Positions 1 to 8,804 of a stretch of 64,000 nt of DNA are shown here, in pieces. Position 1 is the first letter of the stretch. Every line of letters starts with the position of its first letter. A program made the position numbers and the translations under genes. Under the pieces are notes generated by a model that was not told the DNA's origin, did no database searches, and saw nothing but the letters and a program-made list of their open reading frames with translations. This DNA comes from Thermodesulforhabdus norvegica (lineage in GTDB: Bacteria; Desulfobacterota; Syntrophobacteria; Syntrophobacterales; Thermodesulforhabdaceae): positions 62,001-126,000 of the forward strand of contig NZ_FOUU01000007.1 of assembly GCF_900114975.1 (NCBI RefSeq). Reading direction: 5' to 3'.

Positions 1-2
1 AT

Positions 3-407
3 CTTGAAGGGACGGAGGTCACCGCAGCGGTACTGGGAAACGACCCGCCTACGGCATTACCGCTTGTGGAGATAAGGCCGGGGAAGGATTTTCAGTTCTT
101 TGACTATACTGCAAAGTATCAACCGGGAGCCACGGAGGAGATATGCCCCGCTCCTTTACGGGAAGAGCTTACGAAGAAGGCTCAGGAATATGCGATAAAG
201 GCTCATAAAGTGCTCTGTTGCCGGGACTACAGCAGAACCGACATGATCCTTCACGACGGAGAGTTCTACATTCTGGAGACCAACACAATTCCGGGAATGA
301 CGGCGACGAGTCTTTTCCCGCAGGCGGCCAGGGCTGCCGGGATTTCCTTTTCCGAGTTATTGGACAGGCTTATCGATATGGCCCTATCCAGAAAGAAAAC
401 TGGGTGA
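3..407 (+). CDS. ddl: D-alanine--D-alanine ligase, C-terminal part (5' end outside window)
   Basis: The last ~134 codons of an ATP-grasp D-Ala-D-Ala ligase, which makes the dipeptide used by MurF in peptidoglycan synthesis in the cytoplasm. The visible part contains the ATP-grasp end motifs: the Mg/ATP-binding segment with SRTDMIL followed by LETNTIPGMT, the classic Ddl signature around the metal-binding Glu and Asn, and a small helical tail. The reading frame is open from the window edge, so the GTG at 66 is internal and not the start. It is followed by about 40 bases and then a new promoter, so it ends its transcription unit or reads into the next leader. Confidence 0.93.
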   Translation, partial: LEGTEVTAAVLGNDPPTALPLVEIRPGKDFQFFDYTAKYQPGATEEICPAPLREELTKKAQEYAIKAHKVLCCRDYSRTDMILHDGEFYILETNTIPGMTATSLFPQAARAAGISFSELLDRLIDMALSRKKTG

Positions 408-447
408 TCTTGAGATCCTTTGCTCTGCCTGAATGTGCACATCACGG

Positions 448-476
448 TTGCATTAATTGAAATTATCTGATATAGG
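448..476 (+). promoter_or_regulatory. Predicted sigma-70 promoter of the metal-chelate uptake operon
   Basis: A -35 element TTGCAT (448-453) and a -10 element TATAGG (471-476) are separated by exactly 17 bases. The spacer is AT-rich and contains ATTATC, a half-site resembling Fur boxes, but the rest of the 19-base Fur consensus does not match well. Transcription would start near 483 and run through the hairpin at 539-586 before reaching the permease start codon at 616. Confidence 0.5.
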
Positions 477-533
477 TTTCAGGACACAATAGGAGCCAGG
501 AAGGCTTTTATCTGACAATAGTCCGGAATCAGG

Positions 534-591
534 AAAAAGGTCACGAAGACCTCGAAAAGGCGGAGAATCGCCGGGGGTTCGTGACCTTTTT
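534..591 (+). terminator. Rho-independent terminator hairpin in the uptake-operon leader, possible attenuator
   Basis: A 9-bp stem GGTCACGAA (539-547) / TTCGTGACC (578-586) is flanked by AAAAA on the left and TTTTT on the right, with a small inner hairpin GGCG-GAGAAT-CGCC (559-572). It lies about 30 bases upstream of the permease start codon. A short competing hairpin, AGGTC (538-542) with GACCT (548-552), would break the base of the terminator stem. It could simply end ddl transcription. Because a promoter lies between ddl and the hairpin, conditional termination of the uptake operon is plausible. Confidence 0.75.
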
Positions 592-615
592 GTTTTTGCA
601 GGGTCGGAAGGTCCT

Positions 616-1638
616 ATGGAGTACATAAGGAAAAGCCCCGTTGAGCTTTATGTTGAAAGTCGGCAGAGAAAGCGTGTTCTGTTTTTCTGCCTTCTGCTTC
701 TGGTTTTCTTTCTTGCCCTTCTGGCACTTTGCAAGGGTAATTACGAGATATCCCTTAAAAGAATAATCGGCGTTTTAACGGGGTCGGTGGGTGGGAGTGA
801 ACGAGTCGTTCTCTGGAATGTAAGGCTTCCAAGGATCGTGGCGGCAATTGGTGTTGGAACCGGGCTTGCCCTTTCGGGGGCCTGTGTTCAGACTCTTCTT
901 AGAAACCCGCTGGCTTCTCCTTCGACTCTTGGAATCAGTCAGGGAGCCGCCTTCGGAGCCTATTTTTCAATAATAGTTGCGAAGGGCTCGGTGTTTTCTG
1001 TCGGGCTTTCCGCTTTTACGGGGGCCCTTAGTGCGATGGCAATAATCCTTCTTCTGGGCCGGATACGGGGGCTTACGCCGGAGGCGATAATTCTTTCGGG
1101 TATTGCACTTTCCTCTCTGTACGGTGCCGGTACCGTGCTTTTGCAGTACATAACCGATGAAACTCAGCTTGCGAGGGCCGTGGCATGGAGCTTCGGGGAT
1201 GTGGGGCGTTCCGGGTGGGGTGAAATATTCTGGGTCTGTCTGGCTACGTCCGTTGCTTTTGGCTTTATTTATAGCCATGCCTGGAAACTCAATGCCTTTG
1301 AAGCAGGGGACGATACCGCAAAGTCCCTTGGTGTGAATGTAAATTCTCTGAGGTGGCAGGGGATTGTTGCAGCCTCTCTGGTTACCGCTCTTGCCACGGC
1401 TTTTCACGGCGTTATTGCCTTCGTCGGTCTCGTTTCTCCTCATATTGCACGACGGATTTGCGGAAGCGACCATCGTCACATTATTCCCCTTTCGGCAGTA
1501 GTGGGGGGATTGCTCCTGCTCGGGGCGGATACCTTCAGCCGGCTTGTCATAGGTTCGGGTTCTTTTCCGGTGGGCATAACCACATCTTTTCTGGGGGCTC
1601 CTTTGTTTATCTACCTTCTTGTTAGGGGGAAAAGGTGA
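616..1638 (+). CDS. FecCD/BtuC-type ABC transporter permease
   Basis: A 340-residue inner-membrane permease of the FecCD family, which moves iron-siderophore, cobalamin or similar metal chelates from periplasm to cytoplasm. After a short basic N-terminus there is a first hydrophobic helix (about 20-42), then the family signature VLWNVRLPRIVAAIGVG, then LSGACVQTLLRNPLASPSTLGIS (written here in two overlapping family blocks), and near the C-terminus AFVGLVSPHIAR. About ten hydrophobic segments are visible, as expected. The ATG is preceded by a GGAAGG ribosome site. It overlaps the ATPase gene by 4 bases, so translation is coupled. The substrate cannot be told from this protein alone. Confidence 0.95.
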   Translation: MEYIRKSPVELYVESRQRKRVLFFCLLLLVFFLALLALCKGNYEISLKRIIGVLTGSVGGSERVVLWNVRLPRIVAAIGVGTGLALSGACVQTLLRNPLASPSTLGISQGAAFGAYFSIIVAKGSVFSVGLSAFTGALSAMAIILLLGRIRGLTPEAIILSGIALSSLYGAGTVLLQYITDETQLARAVAWSFGDVGRSGWGEIFWVCLATSVAFGFIYSHAWKLNAFEAGDDTAKSLGVNVNSLRWQGIVAASLVTALATAFHGVIAFVGLVSPHIARRICGSDHRHIIPLSAVVGGLLLLGADTFSRLVIGSGSFPVGITTSFLGAPLFIYLLVRGKR

Positions 1639-2393
1639 TTCTGAAGGTGAAGGACCTTGCCTTTTCGTACAACAGCCATCCGATTCTGGAATCGGTGTCT
1701 TTTTGCGTCGATCCGGGTGATATGGTTGCTGTGTGCGGGGTAAACGGTGCCGGAAAATCCACCCTTCTCAAGTGCATACACAATCTTCTCAAACCGCGAA
1801 AAGGGGTGGTTTTCCTGGAAGGGCGGAATGTAAAGGATCTGGGTTCCGTTGAAATAGCTCGCAAAATGGCCTGGATTCCTCAAAAATCCCCCGACATGGA
1901 TCTCACGGTTTTCGATGCAGTCCTGCTCGGAAGGTTGCCTCACGGGTCCAGGAAGCCCACTCTGGAGGACATGAGTATCGTGGAGGATGTTCTGCGTGCC
2001 CTGAATCTATCCGATCTGGCTACCCGACCTGTGCGGAGTTTAAGTGGTGGCGAGGCCCAGAAGGTCACTCTTGCCAGGGCCCTCGCTACGTTGCCCGGGG
2101 TGCTCCTCTGTGACGAACCCACAAGTCATCTCGATCTGAAGAATCAGATCGATGTCATGAGGCTTCTTCGTGAAGTTACGGAGAACAGGGGGTTGGCAAC
2201 CGTTGTGGCCATTCACGACGTGAACCTTGCCGTCCGTTTTTGCTGCAAAATACTCTTCCTTAAAAACGGTCGGATACACGCCGTGGTTGAACCCGGAGAG
2301 CTTTCGGAAGAGGTAATCGAGTCGGTTTACGGAGTTAAGGTTAACATCATCAGAACGATGGAAGGGCTTCCTTTATGCGTCGTTCCCTTATAG
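1635..2393 (+). CDS. FecE/BtuD-type ABC transporter ATPase
   Basis: A 252-residue cytoplasmic ATPase that powers the adjoining permease. It starts with GTG inside the 4-base overlap with the permease stop. It shows Walker A GVNGAGKST (about residues 35-43), a Q-loop around WIPQ, the ABC signature LSGGEAQKVTLARALA, Walker B VLLCDEP followed by the D-loop SHLDLK, and the switch histidine in AIHDVN. All catalytic motifs are intact and the length is normal for the family. Its 3' end overlaps the binding-protein gene by 19 bases. Confidence 0.95.
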   Translation: MILKVKDLAFSYNSHPILESVSFCVDPGDMVAVCGVNGAGKSTLLKCIHNLLKPRKGVVFLEGRNVKDLGSVEIARKMAWIPQKSPDMDLTVFDAVLLGRLPHGSRKPTLEDMSIVEDVLRALNLSDLATRPVRSLSGGEAQKVTLARALATLPGVLLCDEPTSHLDLKNQIDVMRLLREVTENRGLATVVAIHDVNLAVRFCCKILFLKNGRIHAVVEPGELSEEVIESVYGVKVNIIRTMEGLPLCVVPL

Positions 2394-3472
2394 CAATGGT
2401 CCTTTTGTGTGCCGCGGTTACCCGGGGTTTAGCTGCTGCTTCGGAAGTATTCGAAGATATGGCTTCTCGCCGCGTGAAGATACCCGAAAAGCCAGGGCGA
2501 ATAGTTTGTATCGGCCCGGGAGCGCTGAGGCTCATAGTTTATCTCAATGCCCAGGATATGGTCGTCGGTGTTGAAGAAATGGAAAAACGATCGCCCAGGG
2601 GACGGCCTTACTGGATGGCTCATCCCGAGCTCGGCCGCCTTCCGGTAATAGGACCCGGAGGACCGCAGAGCATAAATACCAAGCCCGATCTGGAACCTAT
2701 TCTGAGGGTAAAGCCCGACGTGATTTTCGTGACTTACATGGATGGTAAGCTGGCCGAGCATGTGCAGAGGCTTTCGGGGATTCCCGTTGTAGTACTCAGT
2801 TATGGAGCCTTCGCGACTTTTGAAAGGGAGGTTCTCGATTCGATACTGCTGGCAGGAAAGATTCTGGGTAAGGAAGGGAGAGCAAGGCAGATCGTTGAAT
2901 ATGTGGCGGCTCTGAAGAAGGACCTTGAATCGAGGACCGCTTCGAACCCACGGGGAAATAATCTCTGCGTCTATGTCGGTGGGGTAGGGCACAGGGGTGC
3001 TCACGGTATAGAAAGCACGGAACTCAACTACATTCCCTTCGTCTGGACGGGGATTCGCAACTGTGCCGAAAAGGTTCAATCCCGGGTGGGTACTCATCTT
3101 TTCGTCGATAAGGAAGCGCTCCTTTCGATCGACCCTGACGTGATCTTTATAGACGGTGGAGGGCTTTCGCTCGTGCTTGAGGATTTCAGGAAGCACAGGG
3201 AATTCTACGAAGCCCTCAAAGCCTATAAAGACCGCAGGATTTATACCCTTTTCCCCTTTAATTTCTACACGACCAACGTAGAGACTGCTCTTATAGACGC
3301 TTACGCCGTTGGGAAAATTCTTTTTCCCGACCGCTTTGAGGACGTGGACCTCAAAAGTAAAGCCGACGAAATATACACCTTCTTCGTAGGGGCTTCCCTT
3401 TACGACCAGATGGCCGAAGATTACGGAGCCCTGGGGGCAAATCCCCCCTTTTGGGATCAAACTCGGGATTGA
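2375..3472 (+). CDS. Periplasmic metal-chelate binding protein (FecB/BtuF-like, long variant)
   Basis: A 365-residue class III periplasmic binding protein. It has a signal peptide (MRRSLIAMVLLCAAVTRGLAA, cleavage near residue 21), then the usual FEDMASRRVKIPEKPGRIV opening of the family. Two alpha/beta lobes follow. The second lobe carries GVGHRGAHGI-ST, a motif I associate with long anaerobe-type members of the family, some of them suspected to bind substrates other than siderophores. The long insertion relative to BtuF and the conserved cysteine (NCAEKV) are visible. It delivers substrate to the FecCD permease encoded just upstream. The ligand (iron chelate, corrinoid, oxyanion or other metal) is undecided. 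Confidence 0.9.
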   Translation: MRRSLIAMVLLCAAVTRGLAAASEVFEDMASRRVKIPEKPGRIVCIGPGALRLIVYLNAQDMVVGVEEMEKRSPRGRPYWMAHPELGRLPVIGPGGPQSINTKPDLEPILRVKPDVIFVTYMDGKLAEHVQRLSGIPVVVLSYGAFATFEREVLDSILLAGKILGKEGRARQIVEYVAALKKDLESRTASNPRGNNLCVYVGGVGHRGAHGIESTELNYIPFVWTGIRNCAEKVQSRVGTHLFVDKEALLSIDPDVIFIDGGGLSLVLEDFRKHREFYEALKAYKDRRIYTLFPFNFYTTNVETALIDAYAVGKILFPDRFEDVDLKSKADEIYTFFVGASLYDQMAEDYGALGANPPFWDQTRD

Positions 3473-3482
3473 AGGGGTAATT

Positions 3483-4013
3483 ATGAGAAACCTTATCAAA
3501 TTATTAGCGTTGGCCGGTTTTACCGTGATTGTGGGCTGTGCTTCTTACGTGCTCACTCCCGGGCTTGTTGAAAGAAGCGAGCCCGTATCTTTTCGGGAAT
3601 TGCTGAGAAATCCGGGTATGTACAGGGGTAAGACCGTGATACTTTCGGGAATCATACTGGAATGCCGGGTCGTTTCCGACGGAACGGTTTGCGAAATTCT
3701 TCAGGTCCCTGCAAAACCCGGGTCGCGCCCCGAGAACGCCGACAGGTCGGAAGGACGCTTCATTGCCCGTTCGCAACGGTTTCTTGATCCGGCGATTTAC
3801 GCACGGGGAAGGCAGGTTACCGTCGGCGGTGTGGTTTCCGGTGAAGAACGGAAAATGGTGGGCGAGAGAGAATACAGGTACCCTGTGATAGACGTTGAAG
3901 AAATCCATCTCTGGCCTCCGGAGAAAGAGGCCCCTACCTATGTGTGTCCGTCATGGTGCAGTGATCCCTGGTGGTGTTATCGATACTGGGGTCCCTGGTG
4001 GTGTTGGCCGTAA
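3483..4013 (+). CDS. Slp-family outer-membrane lipoprotein with Trp/Cys-rich tail
   Basis: A 176-residue lipoprotein. The N-terminus MRNLIKLLALAGFTVIVGC gives a signal peptide with lipobox VVGC-type cleavage before Cys19. The segment VSFRELLRNPGMYRGKTVILSG and the later GRQVTVGGVVSG match the Slp (starvation-inducible lipoprotein) fold, an OB-like small beta-barrel anchored in the outer membrane. The last ~25 residues are unusual: dense in tryptophan and cysteine (ending WWCYRYWGPWWCWP). It sits between the ABC binding protein and the TonB receptors, starting 11 bases after the former. A role at the outer membrane with the receptors is inferred only. Confidence 0.82.
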   Translation: MRNLIKLLALAGFTVIVGCASYVLTPGLVERSEPVSFRELLRNPGMYRGKTVILSGIILECRVVSDGTVCEILQVPAKPGSRPENADRSEGRFIARSQRFLDPAIYARGRQVTVGGVVSGEERKMVGEREYRYPVIDVEEIHLWPPEKEAPTYVCPSWCSDPWWCYRYWGPWWCWP

Positions 4014-4045
4014 GGTCTATTGGGATGAGCAGGGGGGGAATGGTT

Positions 4046-6208
4046 ATGATGCGCGTTGTGATTTTTCCGGGTTTGATTGCTCTGGGCCTGCTTTTTGTGT
4101 CCTGTCTTCCGCTGATGGCCGAAAGGACTGATGAGACGCCTCTCGTGACCCTTGAACCTCTTACGGTTGAGGAAAAGAAAAGCGTTTCCGCCGAACAAAA
4201 TGTGGAACAGGTTGATGTAAAAAGCGAGCGGAGTGCCATTGTTTCGAGAATTCCCGACGTGATCGATCAGGTTCCGGGAGTGGATGTTCAAGGTCGAGGA
4301 GTTCTAACCCCCAAGAGTAGTCAGGTTAGGCTTCGCGGCCTTGACGAAAGGCGTTCTCTCATACTTCTCGACGGTCGGCCTCTGAACGGAACCGGCGTGA
4401 TGGGCGGCTACTTTGTTGACTGGAGTATGCTTGCCGTAGAAGACTTCGAAAGGGTGGATGTGGGCAAGGGCGCCTTCAGTGCCAGGTACGGGAACACTCT
4501 GGGTGGAGTGATAAACCTCGTGCCGGCGAGACCGTCGGAAAAACCCGAAGTTCTTTTTGAAACCGGTTACAAGAGGTATGATACTTTTTCGTCCTTTTTG
4601 AGCGGTTCTGCACGCTCGCAAAACTTTGGAGCAAGGGTGCTAGCGGGGTACGCCTCCACCGACGGCAACCTCAGGAACAGTGAGGTCGAAAGGGCGAACT
4701 TTTCCGGCAACTTTTACTACTTCTTCGGCGGTGACGGTGAAATACGGTTTGGTATCCGTTACACCGAGGGCGATTTCAACATGCCTGTGGAGAACGTGGA
4801 GGGCGCTCCCGGCTACGATCCTGACTATCCCGAAAATGCCGGGAGTTATCTCGCCGGGCCGGGCATACAGTTTCCTTCCGGTGATACCTTCGGTGACGGG
4901 AGTTATTACGAGAAGAAGCGAACGGAGATGGACTTGAGCTTTAGAAAGGAGCTTCTGGGATTTCAGAGTGAATTAAAGGTGTACCGGAATTACGAAGAAC
5001 GGAAAGATGTTTTTTATTCCTACAATACCGGTGAAAAGGTTCTGGTGAGGGACTGTGTCCCCGACAGGAGCTGGGGCTGGGTTATCAGGCTTGGGAGGTA
5101 TCTTGCCGACCATCATGTTACCTTTGGTGCCGATGCCAACTATCAGGGATATGAAGGCACGAATAACACTTTTATCAGGGCAAACTATTTCACACGAAAC
5201 CCCACGGACGGAAGCAATGAGCTTGATGCTACTAGATACCACGGCCTTTATGTGGACGATACCTGGAAGGTAACGGAGTGGCTCACGCTGTACGGAGGCC
5301 TAAGATACGAAGACTATTACGGCAACCGCAGTGTTGATGTGGTCACGGGTTATCAGAACGGACGGCCTGCGGGCTTTGAAACGACGACGGCAGAATTCGA
5401 TGAATCCACACTTTTACCCAAGTTCGGCGTGACCGTCACTCCCCGCAGGTGGTTGACTATTTTTGGTCATGCAGGGCGGGCTACGAGGTTTCCCGACAAT
5501 CCGGCCTTTTACTGGTATTACGGTGGATACAGGCCTGAAGTTGATCCTTCTGTGAACATTCAGAGGAAACCTCTTACCTACGAGGACGCCGTCCAGTATG
5601 AGGTCGGCACCCGAATAACCCCTCTTGAGGGGGTGTCTCTTGGCTTTACCTGGTTTGACTACAGAATCGACGATTACATTCGCTGGATCTTCGGTTATTC
5701 CCCCAGTCGTGTGGTCTACAACGTGGATCGCGTGAATATTCATGGCGTGGAGATGGACGGAAGGATTAGACTGGGAGGTGGCTTTTCGGGCTTTTTCAAC
5801 GTAACCTGGCAGGATACCGAGAAAAAAGGCGATGTGCTGGATGCTTCAAATGCCCTTACTGACAAGCTATCCGAAATTCCGGAGTGGAAGTTCAACATCG
5901 GGCTTTCTTATGAAAGAGAGAACGGTTTGCTGGCCAAGGTAACCCTCAGGTGGGTGGATGATCGGCAGGTACCCTACCTGAACGGTGGTTCCCCTGACGG
6001 AACTCCTCTGGGCACGCCGGTAACCCTCCGAAGTATGGATTCCTTTGCCGTCGTTGATTTGCTCGTTCGTTATCCTCTGACTTACGGTCCCTTCCAGGGG
6101 TACATCAGTGCGGGAGTGGAAAATCTCCTGGACGAAGAATACGAAGAGGAGCTGGATTTTCCGGCTCCGGAACGAACCTTTTTCGTCGGGCTTGAAGTGA
6201 AGTTCTAG
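4046..6208 (+). CDS. TonB-dependent outer-membrane receptor (first of two)
   Basis: A ~720-residue TonB-dependent receptor. The start chosen is the ATG at 4046, which has a run of G (4032-4038) as ribosome site at proper spacing; an upstream GTG in frame at 3971 lies inside the lipoprotein gene and has no such site. A signal peptide ends near LMA-ER. The plug domain shows VIDQVPGVDVQGRG, VRLRGLDERRSLILLDGRPLNG and ARYGNTLGGVINLVP. The beta-barrel follows and ends with the typical aromatic residue (GLEVKF). It imports a large chelate across the outer membrane using TonB energy and would hand it to the binding protein encoded upstream. Confidence 0.93.
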   Translation: MMRVVIFPGLIALGLLFVSCLPLMAERTDETPLVTLEPLTVEEKKSVSAEQNVEQVDVKSERSAIVSRIPDVIDQVPGVDVQGRGVLTPKSSQVRLRGLDERRSLILLDGRPLNGTGVMGGYFVDWSMLAVEDFERVDVGKGAFSARYGNTLGGVINLVPARPSEKPEVLFETGYKRYDTFSSFLSGSARSQNFGARVLAGYASTDGNLRNSEVERANFSGNFYYFFGGDGEIRFGIRYTEGDFNMPVENVEGAPGYDPDYPENAGSYLAGPGIQFPSGDTFGDGSYYEKKRTEMDLSFRKELLGFQSELKVYRNYEERKDVFYSYNTGEKVLVRDCVPDRSWGWVIRLGRYLADHHVTFGADANYQGYEGTNNTFIRANYFTRNPTDGSNELDATRYHGLYVDDTWKVTEWLTLYGGLRYEDYYGNRSVDVVTGYQNGRPAGFETTTAEFDESTLLPKFGVTVTPRRWLTIFGHAGRATRFPDNPAFYWYYGGYRPEVDPSVNIQRKPLTYEDAVQYEVGTRITPLEGVSLGFTWFDYRIDDYIRWIFGYSPSRVVYNVDRVNIHGVEMDGRIRLGGGFSGFFNVTWQDTEKKGDVLDASNALTDKLSEIPEWKFNIGLSYERENGLLAKVTLRWVDDRQVPYLNGGSPDGTPLGTPVTLRSMDSFAVVDLLVRYPLTYGPFQGYISAGVENLLDEEYEEELDFPAPERTFFVGLEVKF

Positions 6209-6237
6209 AGGGATCTGAATTATGTGAGGAGAAGGCT

Positions 6238-8175
6238 ATGCGAAGAATCTTATTACTGGCGCTTATGGCCTTTTTGATGTCCACGACCCTCGGTCTGGCC
6301 GGCGATGAAGAACAGGAAGCCTCACTCGAAGCGTTGGTCGTTACGGGATCTCCCATCATTGAGGGAAATGTGCTCGATAAGTACGGCGGACAGAAAACGG
6401 TTGTTACGGAGAATCAGGTCTTTGAACTTAACGCCCAGGACCTTCCTTCGGCTTTGCGTCGTGTACCCGGAGTCACCATTTCTCGGTATAACGTGGTTGG
6501 GTCCTTTGGAGGTGCTACCGGTGGAGCGGTCTTCGTTCGTGGTATGGGGTCCAGCAGACCCGGTGCCGAGATAAAAACCTTCTTCGACGGCGTTCCCGTT
6601 TACATGAGTATCTGGAACCATCCTCTTATGGATCTTCTCCCGGTGGATCCGGCAAAATCCATAGAAGTCTATAAAAGTCCCCAGCCTCATGCATTCGGGA
6701 ATGCCTTTGCGGCGATAAATCTCGTTCCAAAGGAACAACCGGAAGAAGGTTTCTCAGGAAGTCTGGAGACAGCATACGGTAGTTACGACACGGTGGTTGC
6801 AAAGGGAGCTCAGGGAGGCCGCAAAGGATACTTTGATTACTACGTTGCCGGAGCATTCAGGTCCTCTGACGGTCATAGAGACAACGCCAACGGCGAAATG
6901 AAGAATCTATACGGTCATGTCGGTTGGAATGTGGTTCCGGGCTGGAGGATCTATTTCAGGACGCTGTGGAATGACAACTACGCAGATGACCCCGGAGTAG
7001 AAGGTGATCCGTCCTCGCGCCTCGGCAGATACGAAACGTCTCTTTTCCTGAACGAGCTGACCCTTGAAAATCACCTTGAAAATGCTTCGGGTTTTCTAAA
7101 GATCTATCGCAGTGAGGGAGACGGCAACTGGTTGGATCAGCCGACCGATGAGCAGGGAATTAAAGAAGATCTTTACAACGAATTCCTTTTTTACGGTCTG
7201 AAAATGCGGGAGGAATTTGCCTTCTCGGACCGACTTCACCTGGTTACCGGCTTTGATTGGGAAAGAGCCGAAGGGCATTACGATAAGGAGTTTTCAGACG
7301 GTAGCAAAGACAGGTGGGAAGGTGCCGCCTTGTATCTCGCATCGCCCTACGCCGCGATAAGCTACGATCTGACCCCGGTGGAAGACCTTCACATAGTCCC
7401 TTCATTCGGGGTTCGTTATTATTCCCATTCCGATTTCCCCTCAGAATGGGCGCCTCACGCAGGGCTTCAGCTCACCTACAGGGACACTCGCCTGCATGTC
7501 GGATATGCAAGAGGAGTTAACTACCCGGGGCTTGATACGATAGTTTTCTCCGAAAAGGTTATTCCTGCGTTATCCGATTCGTGGAAAGAACTTTCGGCTG
7601 AAGTGGTCGATCATTTCGAAGCCGGAATTCATCAGTTAGTGGGTGATTTTCTGATAGCGGAGCTTACACTTTTTTACGACGATGGATCAAACCGATATGT
7701 GGTGGTTCCTCCACCGCCCTTTCCTCCAGCCTACGACAATGTGGAGGATTTCAGGACTCGGGGCATAGAGGCATCCCTGACCTTTTCGCTGCACAAAAAC
7801 CTCGCACTGTTTCTGGGAATTACGGCCATGGACGCCCACCCTTCGGATCTGCCCTATGTTCCGGATTATACGGTTTCCACGGGCCTGAACTGGAAAATTA
7901 CCGATCATCTATCCCTGTACCTCGATGCGGAATACGTGGGAGATATGTACGTGCGGGAGCAGGCTCGTCGCAGGGGAGCAGAAAACACCGTGAAGGTTGA
8001 CGATTACTTTGTCCTTAACGGGAAAGTCTCTTATAAATTGCCCTTTGAGTTTTTACCCTCTGAGACGGTCGTTTATCTGGCGCTGGAAAACATAACCGAC
8101 ACGGATTACGAGTATCTTCCGGGATATCCTATGCCGGGAACTTCGGTTATGGGCGGGATAAAATGCGCCTTTTGA
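6238..8175 (+). CDS. TonB-dependent outer-membrane receptor (second of two)
   Basis: A 645-residue TonB-dependent receptor with signal peptide (cleavage after GLAG near residue 21), a TonB-box-like LEALVVTG, and plug motifs LPSALRRVPGVTIS, VFVRGMGSSRPGAEIKTFFDGVPV and AFGNAFAAINLVPK. The barrel ends GIKCAF. It differs strongly from the first receptor in plug and barrel sequence, so it is not a recent duplicate; the pair may take up different forms of one substrate or two substrates. A GAGGAGAAGG ribosome site precedes the ATG. The gene end overlaps the methyltransferase start. Confidence 0.93.
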   Translation: MRRILLLALMAFLMSTTLGLAGDEEQEASLEALVVTGSPIIEGNVLDKYGGQKTVVTENQVFELNAQDLPSALRRVPGVTISRYNVVGSFGGATGGAVFVRGMGSSRPGAEIKTFFDGVPVYMSIWNHPLMDLLPVDPAKSIEVYKSPQPHAFGNAFAAINLVPKEQPEEGFSGSLETAYGSYDTVVAKGAQGGRKGYFDYYVAGAFRSSDGHRDNANGEMKNLYGHVGWNVVPGWRIYFRTLWNDNYADDPGVEGDPSSRLGRYETSLFLNELTLENHLENASGFLKIYRSEGDGNWLDQPTDEQGIKEDLYNEFLFYGLKMREEFAFSDRLHLVTGFDWERAEGHYDKEFSDGSKDRWEGAALYLASPYAAISYDLTPVEDLHIVPSFGVRYYSHSDFPSEWAPHAGLQLTYRDTRLHVGYARGVNYPGLDTIVFSEKVIPALSDSWKELSAEVVDHFEAGIHQLVGDFLIAELTLFYDDGSNRYVVVPPPPFPPAYDNVEDFRTRGIEASLTFSLHKNLALFLGITAMDAHPSDLPYVPDYTVSTGLNWKITDHLSLYLDAEYVGDMYVREQARRRGAENTVKVDDYFVLNGKVSYKLPFEFLPSETVVYLALENITDTDYEYLPGYPMPGTSVMGGIKCAF

Positions 8176-8804
8176 AAGACGAGAGGATGTCCAGGAGTTC
8201 AACGACCGATTTCTTCGATCGGCGGGCGGCAGAATGGGAAAGGCTTTGCTATCCTCCGGAGGTTGTTTCACGGCTTGAAGCTTTTTTCCCGGAGTTTGGC
8301 GTAAAAGAGGGTGAAAGTATTCTGGACGTCGGAACGGGAACGGGCATACTTATTCCCTTATTAAGACGGGCTACCGGGACGAATGGCCGTGTTTGCGCAA
8401 TCGATCTCTCAGAACCCATGGTGAGAGAAGCCTACAAGAAGCGGGCGCACATCTGTGATGTTCTTCTGGTTGCCGATGTCCACAACCTGCCTTTTAAGTC
8501 AAAAGTTTTTGATCGTGTTATCTGTTTTGCCGCTTTTCCGCATTTCTGTGATCCCGGAGGAGCGTTGCGAGAAATGGCCCGTGTGCTGAAGTGTGATGGG
8601 GTGGTGAAGGGAGAACTCGTGATAGCCCACCTTCTGAGCCGTGAAGAGCTTGCAGAGCACCACGCCAGGCATCCTGAGGTAATGTCTCACAGACTGCCCG
8701 ATGATATTACAATGGAGAAACTTTTCGGTGCCGCAGGCCTCAGGTTGACGAAGATTATTGATAGGCCCGGCCGTTATCTGGCCCACGGCGTTGTGAACTG
8801 GTGA
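8163..8804 (+). CDS. Class I SAM-dependent methyltransferase at the end of the uptake operon
   Basis: A 213-residue cytoplasmic methyltransferase of the Methyltransf_11/UbiE type. Motif I is ILDVGTGTG (about residues 50-58) and the acidic SAM-ribose residue lies in AIDLSEPM; a post-motif with FAAFPHFCDPGGALREMARVLK follows. The ATG at 8163 lies inside the end of the second receptor gene and has a GGGCGGG ribosome site at good spacing; an internal ATG at 8187 is possible. Translation coupling to the receptor suggests it acts on the imported compound, but no substrate can be assigned. Its 3' end overlaps the convergent thiF-like gene by 31 bases. Confidence 0.85.
   Translation: MRLLKDERMSRSSTTDFFDRRAAEWERLCYPPEVVSRLEAFFPEFGVKEGESILDVGTGTGILIPLLRRATGTNGRVCAIDLSEPMVREAYKKRAHICDVLLVADVHNLPFKSKVFDRVICFAAFPHFCDPGGALREMARVLKCDGVVKGELVIAHLLSREELAEHHARHPEVMSHRLPDDITMEKLFGAAGLRLTKIIDRPGRYLAHGVVNW

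Noticed and set aside
480-615. Cobalamin riboswitch in the uptake-operon leader
   Set aside because: GAGCCAGGAAGG recalls the B12 box, but the GACCTGCC end and the rest of the aptamer are missing and there is too little room upstream.
2429-3499. 356-codon open frame on the minus strand
   Set aside because: Lies fully opposite the binding-protein gene, with no recognisable domain and no ribosome site; it is a shadow of the real gene.
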